A stretch of 64,000 nucleotides of DNA from Boesenbergia rotunda (Eukaryota; Streptophyta; Magnoliopsida; Zingiberales; Zingiberaceae), in contig JAGFNQ010000288.1 of NCBI GenBank assembly GCA_024364735.1, forward strand, positions 486,499 through 550,498, in the 5' to 3' direction. The position numbers were made by a program, and so were the translations under genes. Of the stretch, positions 57,001 to 64,000 are shown piece by piece; positions within the stretch are counted from its first letter, which is position 1, and each line of letters starts with the position of its first letter. The notes under the pieces were generated by a model, which was not told the DNA's origin, ran no database searches, and worked only from the letters and a program-made list of their open reading frames with translations.

Positions 57001-60000
57001 GGATATTTGAGGCATGTTCTAGATAACTTGAACAAAATATGCTCCTTATCAACACTGAAAACTCTCTCTTTCATGTGCCATCTTATTGTTTGATGTTATG
57101 TAGGTGTCGATTGGTTTGTTGGTTTCATCAACACTGTACATGACAGTATTTCTAATTGAGACTGTCAGGACAATTCCTAGGCAAAGTGATAACAGATCAC
57201 GTTCAGCCATTGTTCTCAAAGTCTTCATAGAACGTTGGAACTCAATGAAAGATATTATTTTTGTTTTTCGTAATAGGTAAGTTTTTTACCAGTTGACCAA
57301 TCATTTTTAGAAGTTTTGAATTTTCATTCCTTAGTATACCTGTTAAGTCTATCCTCTGGTTTCTTAAGATCAGTCAAAAGGAACCTCTCTATTCCGGTTT
57401 ATTGTTTTCTCATATTCATATCTTTGCAGCCTAGATTTCAAAATTTTGTTGTAATAGGTATCTTAGTGGAAAGAGGATCACTATTCTGTTTCTCTAACTA
57501 GAGTATCCACAAATATTGTAGTGAAACTCTCAGGCGCATTTCATTAATTTCCTTCTTCTATGAGCTGGGAATGTCTGGCATCAGTGGCATCTTGCTGGTA
57601 TAATCTCACTTTTTTCTTGTAGAATTTACTAGTTTAGGCTCTTGGATAGTTTAATGCGTTTGAATTCTTTATTTTGAGAACATTGTGGTTCTTATGTCCA
57701 AAATCCCAATGCGGGGAACTTACATAAGTCTATCTGCAGTACTATCTGAAGGCGGCCTTTGGATTCAACAAAAACCAGTTCTCAGAGATCTTACTGATGG
57801 TTAGCTTTGGATCTATATTTTCTCAGGTGCTATGATAACTTTTATTTGTTTCCTGCCTTCATAAATTATGTTATACATGATGGATATATTCCTATTGTTT
57901 GTGATCATTCATCTGTAAGTATACTGGATTCTCTTCTTTTATTTATCAAGAGTCAAATTTTACATGTAGATTTAGGAAGAACCCCCTTGTTGTAGTCATT
58001 CTTATCTCTAAGTATACAGGCTCCTCTTCCTTCTTTTGTTTGGCAAATGTCAAATTTCACATTAGATTTAGAAAGAATCAACTTGTCGCAGGAATTGGAT
58101 ACTACAATTGAATGAAGTGGCTGTTTCGTCTACTTCCCTATGTATAAAACTATAGAGTATTATTATATTAGAGATATACGAATGTATCGTATTGCTGTTA
58201 GAACACAAACAACTAACCAACTATTTCAAGATAAGGTTAGGGCAACATCATTTCTTTGACGACAAAATCAATTTCTTAGTCTTGACGGATGCATTATAGT
58301 GCATCAAACTAATTTTAGCTTCAGCGTCAACCTATTTCTTACGCTTGATGGAATGCATAAAGCTAATTATTTGAAAATGAAATTGATTGCTGAGATTTTA
58401 ATACTGTTGTGACTTGAGATTTCTCGCTTTCCTAATGATCTCCATTATTATTTTTAAACGAGGAAGATAATTGAGACGTTTTATTAATGCAGTGTAAATG
58501 CATACCAATCAAACATCTGTGTGAAATATTATAACTGTTATTCTTTAAAATGATTGATTCATTCAGGTATTCAAAAGTCCTCACAAAAGGTTGTTGAAAA
58601 CTTTCTATTCAGTTAACTATTAGTGATTGATTGTTGTATGATTTGTATTTTCTTAACAACCTTAAATGTGCTTGGTATGTGAATTGGCTGATTTTTTTAT
58701 TATAGATCTTGGTTCTTCCTCTTATCAATGCTATTATGGGAGAAAAGGGTGTCCTCTGTCTTTCTTTGATTGCCTCAATAGCTTATGTCAGTAAATCTTC
58801 TCAGATTCCTAAATCTATTAAATTTTTATAATCCCTTTCTTTGTATATCTAGTGCTAATGCATATTTCTCTCCGCAGGGTGTGCTTTATGGCGTAGCATG
58901 GGCGAGTTGGGTATGTTTTTCTTTCTCAATTTTCCTAATCATGAACCACCTGAGTAGTTATGACTTATGAGTGCTTATAGATACACATTTACTTCTGGGT
59001 ACATAATCTCTACAGGTTCCATACCTTAGTGCATCATTTGGAGTCATCTATGTCCTTGTTAAACCATCTGTAAGTAATTTGCCTCCTTGTTCCTATTAGA
59101 GGCTTGGACTCAAAATGTACTAAAGAAACTGTCAACTTTATAAGCTACATCGACAAGCATGTTCGTTAGAACTTAATGCAAGCATCATAAATGTCATGTT
59201 GTCATTCAACATTGTGTAGATAGTTTCGTTGCACTTTTACCAGTGTTAAGCTGAGACCTACTTATTGACAGACTTTTGCAGTTATTTCAAAGGCGGCTAT
59301 TTCAAGTGACCAGGTACCCATCATTTCATTGGCATTCATATATCATTGGCAAGTCGATCGAGCTAAATAATATATTCCATGAAATTACATTACCTGTGAT
59401 ACAAAGTTTAATTTCTCTTATCTGATTGGCTATTAATTGCATTACTTGGCTTCTATTGGCTATTTCGTTACAGCATGGTATATGAATTATGGCATGGATT
59501 ACAGTGTTCCCTCAGAACTTCTCATTCTTTCCTCGTCTTTTTTATTCTTCATCATCTTCTATCCAAGCCTCTATAACATTGCCAATTGCTTATGGTACCA
59601 CCCTCATCAATCTTCGTTGCTAGTTAGTTACTTAAAACTGTCAGTACGACGACTTCAGATAGTGTCTAACAAATTTATAATGATCAGTAGTGCTCTCCAA
59701 AGACTTAGTGCAACGATGCAGAACTTCTGAAACCTAATTACCTTCCAAAACTTACAACACTTGCAACTCTCCCCGAGCAATATACCTTAAAGGCCGCTTT
59801 ACATAAGCAACTAAAGTAAGACGATCTTAGAATGGTATAGATCTTATCGTAATACAAACTTTTCTGTCTAATATACCTTGACTAGGTAATAAACTAGCTA
59901 GATTGTTGGAAGGTGTGCAACGTTTTGGATGGGGAGGAATAATCTATCGCCAATGTTTTGCTTTAGCCTAGTCCTTGCTGGAGAATTAGGTTCAAAGTCA

Positions 60001-60542
60001 ACTATGCTGTGGACCTTAGTTCCATTTCAGAGTTGGAAATCTCAAAATCTATAACTGTTAAAAGAAATGGAAAAAGGTTAGCAACCTTGCAAATTCAGGC
60101 AGTAACTGAAAAATAGGTGAATGGGAACACAGTCTCACTTGTCTTTCGAAATAATCTCACTCTAAATTATTAGGAAAGGAATATAATTTTCATGCTTAAT
60201 GCTGAATGGTAGAATGTTGATAATATTACAGGGAAAAGCACAAGGACTAATTGCAGGTGTGCAATCCATTGCAAGTTTGCTTTCGCCGATTGTAATGAGC
60301 CCACTAACATGTGAGTAAACACTGGCTTCAGATTTATAGGCAGCATAACATCAATTTTTTTTCCCCCCGAATAAGTCATTCATATATCTCCACCTACATT
60401 CCTTTCTCTACAACCTCTGGTTCCTCCAGCTCTTTTCATTTCAAGCGAGGCTCCATTTGATTGCAAAGGTTTCAGCATCCTTGTTGCTTCAGTTTCCTTG
60501 GTATATTTCCATCTTTCATTTGAACAAGCAATTCCAACTTGA
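48051..60542 (+). CDS. Major facilitator transporter, HIAT1/MFSD14-like
   Basis: Thirteen exons: 48,051-48,236; 55,960-56,071; 56,307-56,419; 56,889-57,015; 57,105-57,276; 57,522-57,597; 57,740-57,826; 58,706-58,786; 58,878-58,910; 59,016-59,069; 59,272-59,313; 60,232-60,310; 60,430-60,542. They sum to 1,275 nt, a 424-residue protein. The start is MRMGIGDVRILRPLLHLLVP. The family signature after the second helix is GQLADEYGRKPLLL, with the D-x-x-GR-[KR] motif. Further conserved pieces are LPEGWIFE, YYLKAAFGFNKNQFSEIL, GVLYGVAWASWVPYLSASFG and GKAQGLIAGVQSIASLLSPI. About twelve membrane segments are expected. Annotated plant relatives are called hippocampus abundant transcript-like; the substrate is not known from sequence. 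The exon 4/5 border is unusual (see findings). Intron 1 is 7.7 kb and carries a whole LTR element. Confidence 0.88.
48237..50265 (+). other. Intron 1 of the transporter gene, part before the LTR element
   Basis: About 2 kb of AT-rich intron sequence with donor GTGATATTT. No recognisable exon, RNA gene or transposon end; a few short open frames lack any conserved motif. Confidence 0.55.
50266..51507 (+). repeat. 5' LTR of the intronic element
   Basis: Starts TGTTGGTGCAATCGTCC and ends GTGTCCTAATA, where the sister LTR has CCTAACA. A worn primer site follows (AGTAATATCATAGC for AGTGGTATCAGAGC, 51,508-51,521). It contains CCTAGTTGGGAACTAGG units (50,450-50,670) and AATCGATT…AATCGATT hairpin units (50,790-51,070). 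Confidence 0.87.
51600..52450 (+). pseudogene. Decayed gag with zinc knuckle in the intronic element
   Basis: Readable in pieces: an APPSFGINSFIIWNQR-like head (about 51,650-51,705), MEDFEAPTNDKGKLFKESKW (51,750-51,810), a basic stretch (51,926-52,108) and a zinc knuckle ECREKGHYKSKC (about 52,232-52,270) whose first cysteine is replaced by Phe. It then continues with KAKEKSKEVGLGILKDIRKV and INKFWVSKSVFFTS before a stop near 52,450. Frameshifts and stops abound. Confidence 0.72.
52451..54366 (+). other. Non-coding internal part with a hairpin array and purine tract
   Basis: AT-rich without coding motifs. At 53,575-53,815 lie several palindromes of the LTR type (TCAATCGATCAGTCGATCGATT, split here by a changed loop; TAATCGATTAGACAATCGATTA without the last bases; ATCGATCAGGTGATCGAT). 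The tract AAAAAGGGGGAGAT at 54,353-54,366 is the plus-strand primer before the 3' LTR. Confidence 0.65.
54367..55581 (+). repeat. 3' LTR of the intronic element
   Basis: Starts TGTTAGTGCAATCGTCC and ends CGACGTGTCCTAACA. It aligns throughout with the 5' LTR, with many substitutions and small indels, so the insertion is not recent. Its hairpin units (54,870-55,180) have diverged separately from the 5' copy. Confidence 0.88.
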
Positions 60543-63121
60543 AACTTCTCCATAAGATACAATTGATCACCCACATTCTGATCTAGCTGCATCCTGTGTA
60601 GGTCGTATCGCTTGTCCACGCTTGTCTGCTTAACTCTGAAAATCCAGATAGCGCATCTGCTAGTGAGACAAGGCCGTGTGGCGAAGAATCTACTGAAGCA
60701 CCTCTTCTAACACAACCTTAAGTTGCTCTTCTGCAGTAAGTTTTCGGCATCGCAATGTGAAAATATACTCCAAATGTTCTTCTGACGCTCATCAACTTGA
60801 AGAAACTAAGACTATATCAGTGAGATAAAAGACAGAATAGATTTGAACTGCAGGGAAGCTAAATTTGAGTGTGGCAAAGGATGGAGCCATGTAGGATGTT
60901 GCCTAGAAAATAGGCTCTAGCAATGACTTAAACAAATAATTGAAACAACTCAAACTTTGTCCAAATTGTTAAATGCTAATATGCTATTTGCTTCCATGTC
61001 AATAATCCAATTACTCATAGATATTCGACCACACAATGGTCACCTACTGATTGGAATGGATTGGGATGCACGGCACACCTGAAGGAACCAGTAAACTTTA
61101 TTTTTTTTTCACATCTGGGTTAATTAAGTTTATTACTTTTGTGTTATAGAGTTTGCTTGTTTCTGTTTCACTTTAAGTTGATGGTGTGGAATGGCAGACA
61201 GATGATGCAGACAAATCGACTGATGTAGCCTTCCACCATGTGATGGAGTGCAGACAAGACAAATGGCAGATTTAAGAGTAAAATCTAAAGATCTTGATAA
61301 ATTTCAAAAGTTTTGAACTTTACGTTAGATGCCAATTCTTGTTGAATGATTATAATAGATTTGTTTGTTAACTATGCTACCTCAATGATCATCTCCTCAC
61401 ATGAAAACCATGCTTCAAAAAAAGGTGATTTTTTTGGTGTTCTTTTGGGAGATGGTATTTTAATTGCTACCCAAGGCACACCTTTATCCTATTTTACTTA
61501 AAGATCATCCTAATTCCAATGATAATGTATGTGAATGTTTATTTCTGAGGCTAAGAAGATTTCTCCCACCTCAAATTAAACAAGTTCATATTTTGATGTG
61601 AATTCAATTTATCCATGTTTAAATAAGGAGTGAACATCCTCTTGCTTCAAGTCTAAAGTTATAAGTAGAAGTTAACATGATTTTTCCTTAAAACTAATTT
61701 TGATAAAATTGTGCACTTTTGATTAAACTAGCATAAAGAAGGATATAGTGAGCATTGAGTAGTTAAAGGTGATCTGAATGCTTTTGTTAGTAATTACGAT
61801 GAGGCATTCATTTGATGATTTTACAAATGAATTTTTGCCCTTTCATTTTATATTTAAGATTCAACAATTATTTCATAACAATTCATCTAGTGATAGTCAT
61901 AGGGCTATTACAAATTGATATTTCTTTTCTGTTTTATTTTTTTCCAATTTCTTGCACATGGAAAGTTATTTTTTTATTCAACCACTTATTATTATTATTA
62001 TTATTTGGGCAAAAATAAAAAAGCGTTGGAATCACTGAAAGGGCATCCTTTGTTCCTAGGATATAGCGTAGATGGTGAATACATTATATTTTTAACGTAA
62101 TTGTCAGGGATCGATTTTCAGAAACTGACGACTTAGGTCACCCTATCATGCGTCTCCTACTTTGTATTTATATTTAGCTTCCTCCATATAGGTGGAGTTG
62201 GTTCTAGGAAGAGATCTACCTTTACCAAAAGGACATCCTTTTTTTGATGTTTTTTAATTAAAAAATGTCTCGTCCATAAAATGATACCGTTATTCTCAAC
62301 CTCTCGCCACACACTTTAAATTTGGAATTGGTCGGACATATTGTAGCGGTTATAACATGAATATTAGATGAGTAAGTTGAATTTGTATTGTAGTAATTAT
62401 TATTTTATAATTGTTACGATTGAATTTGTGTTGTAATAGCTAAAAAATGATTTTGTAACGGTTACATAGGTATAGTTACACCTGATTGATTTAGGATATA
62501 ATGCGTGTGATAAAATAATAATGAGAACATTATATTAAAGAGCATGAGCCCTTTTAATTAAAAATCAAAAAAGAATATCCTTTCCTTATTTTTTTTTAAA
62601 TAACATGTCCTTTTAATTTGTGCCCAATTATTATTGATAATTTAGATTTCTAGACTTCACCTAATTAATTTTAAAAATAATCTTTTCAATTTGCCTGTCG
62701 AATAGAATTAGAGCACAACTTATACGGCCACTCCCCCATTTCTTTGGAAAGCCCCAAGTTAAAGAATAACAGAGATGGAATCAGAAAACTTTGATTAGAA
62801 ACAGAACTTATGAGTCCTTCCACAACATAAAAGACAAAGACAACAACAATAATTATGCATCTCTCTTATTTCTGCTAAAGCTAAATAATCAAAAACACAG
62901 ACATTGAAGTGGAGTTCACTCGAGACACAGTTTGCTAGTCAAAAAAATGCCTCCTATGCTTTCATGCAGCAGCATCCCTAACTGGGACGTGCAAAGATAG
63001 AATGCTCAGTTCTTCGATTCCAACAGAGCTTTTGGTGGCCCAGTCGATCTGATGCTTGCGACTGTTCGCCAAAAGAACTGAAGCCAAAGAATTGAGGGAA
63101 GAGCAGTTTTGTCTCCTCGTG
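60543..63121. other. Intergenic DNA between convergent genes
   Basis: Presumed 3' untranslated regions at both ends and AT-rich DNA between. A (TTA)n microsatellite lies at about 61,988-62,003. A short duplicated stretch (TTGAATTTGTATTGTAGTAA and TTGAATTTGTGTTGTAATAG) occurs at about 62,378-62,445. No gene was recognised. Confidence 0.6.
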
Positions 63122-64000
63122 TTACCATGCTGCCTTTGTTGCATCACCCTGAGTTTTCCACTTTGGTTGATACTGCCATTGAACTTTATCGAGCAAAATC
63201 TTTGCTGAGCTTCGTTGCTTGTTCGCGAAATTCATAACTAGATTGCTCAGTACCAGAAGAACATCGATTTCGCCATGACCTAAAGGATTCCTGTAATTTG
63301 AGAGGAACCTGTCACGTTGCAAACATGAGTGCATTTAAATTACTAGAAAAAAACTACTGAAGAACTAAACAAGAAATATATCAAAATGAGCATAGCAAGT
63401 TGTAAGACAACTCAAAACTCCTTATTTTTGAGTTGTAGTTTGACCCTTTTGAAGTGTTGTGAGCCCAGTAAACACACCAAACTACTAGATGCTGTGTAGC
63501 AGAGACAAATGCAAAACTCAATGACACAGATATTATAACGTTGACTCACCATAGAGAGCGGGCCAGAATGGAGTACAGACAGGGAGAGCGAAGAAAAAGG
63601 GAATTTCCCGGGCTTGCTCCCCTTTGCACTTGTGTCGTTATCTGTTCTTCCTTGATTAACTGTACCAAAACTTGTTGGTCCTTCATCATCTTCAACTTCA
63701 TCTTCATCTTCATCCTCCATTTCCTCTGGAACTGCCTCATCCTTAACAGTAACAGATGCTGGTGCATCATCCTGATTCTCGTCTGCAACACCTTGCTTTT
63801 CTTCTTCTTCCTGTTTCCTCTTCAGTTCCCTATCGAGGTCTTCTATTTCTTCTTCAAGGGTTATTTCGGCCTCAACGAACTCAAGTTGCTTCTCAATAAG
63901 CTTAAGCTTCATTTCACTAGCTTCCAGTTTCTCCTTGGCCCAATGCCCAAGTCCATCGAGAAGGGGTTTCAAAGTATTTTGAATGGAAGTTATCAATCCC
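63122..64000 (-). CDS. Acidic coiled-coil protein of unknown function, 3' part
   Basis: The minus-strand exon from the window edge to 63,550 is open throughout and ends at a good donor (ATG then GTGAGTC). It codes an amphipathic helical stretch (ITSIQNTLKPLLDGLGHWAK, then LEASEMKLKLIEKQLEFVEA, then LEEEIEDLDRELKRKQEEEE). A very acidic segment rich in Glu and Asp follows, then a Ser/Gly/Lys stretch. A downstream exon starts at about 63,310 after GTGACAG. In one frame it ends VQWQYQPKWKTQGDATKAAW at 63,122; in the frame that the splice as drawn would give, it reads VPLKLQESFRSWRNRC and stops at about 63,191. I cannot decide between them. I do not recognise the family; the start lies beyond the window. 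Confidence 0.6.

Noticed and set aside
60380..60619. Minus-strand 79-codon frame
   Set aside because: It is opposite the last exon of the transporter gene, whose plus-strand reading (LFISSEAPFDCKGFSILVAS) fits the family.

Overview
The window is nuclear DNA of a flowering plant. Three host genes carry plant-type introns, conserved plant protein sequence and long AT-rich introns, and more than half of the window is nested LTR retrotransposons. I lean to a monocot, possibly Zingiberales, but this is only an impression. There are no bacterial operons, tRNA or rRNA genes, or CRISPR arrays that I can see.

The left part (1-35,050) is a transposon nest with no recognisable host gene. Positions 1-3,291 hold a gag-only Copia-type element with its 3' LTR. 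Positions 3,292-24,844 hold one Copia family laid out as LTR A - internal - LTR B - internal - LTR C, that is three LTRs and two internal regions. The first internal region was itself hit by an LTR fragment (5,666-6,272), a 5'-truncated Copia element (6,273-12,347) and a 2.2 kb solo LTR flanked by a perfect 5-bp duplication (12,573-14,798). At 24,845 a CACTA (En/Spm) element begins, with its subterminal repeat array and the exons of a Transposase_24-type gene on the minus strand. It runs into a minus-strand Gypsy gag whose reading frame continues into the transposase exons. The Gypsy 5' LTR (30,552-about 33,037) follows, then remnants of further minus-strand LTR elements up to 35,048.

The right part (35,050-64,000) is gene-bearing. 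(1) A plus-strand eight-exon gene (35,626-39,715) encodes a cysteine-rich membrane protein with a Pro/Gly/Ser/Tyr-rich tail; it has an apparent one-base insertion in the tail. (2) A minus-strand five-exon gene encodes the casein kinase II regulatory (beta) subunit (41,615-46,045), with a LINE 3' end and a hAT-like MITE in its second intron. (3) A palindrome-rich element (46,688-47,791) lies just upstream of a plus-strand thirteen-exon major facilitator transporter gene of the HIAT1/MFSD14 type (48,051-60,542). The first intron of that gene is 7.7 kb and holds a whole gag-only LTR element (50,266-55,581). (4) The right edge enters the 3' part of a minus-strand gene for an acidic coiled-coil protein.

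The most unusual signal is in the LTRs. Two different LTR families carry arrays of short hairpin-forming units in the same order. Arms and loops have the same geometry, but the arm sequences differ in a compensated way (GATCGGTC/GACCGATC with loop TGGT in one, AATCGATC/GATCGATT with loop AGGT in the other). Gene models here come from reading splice signals and checking frame arithmetic by hand; no alignment was run.
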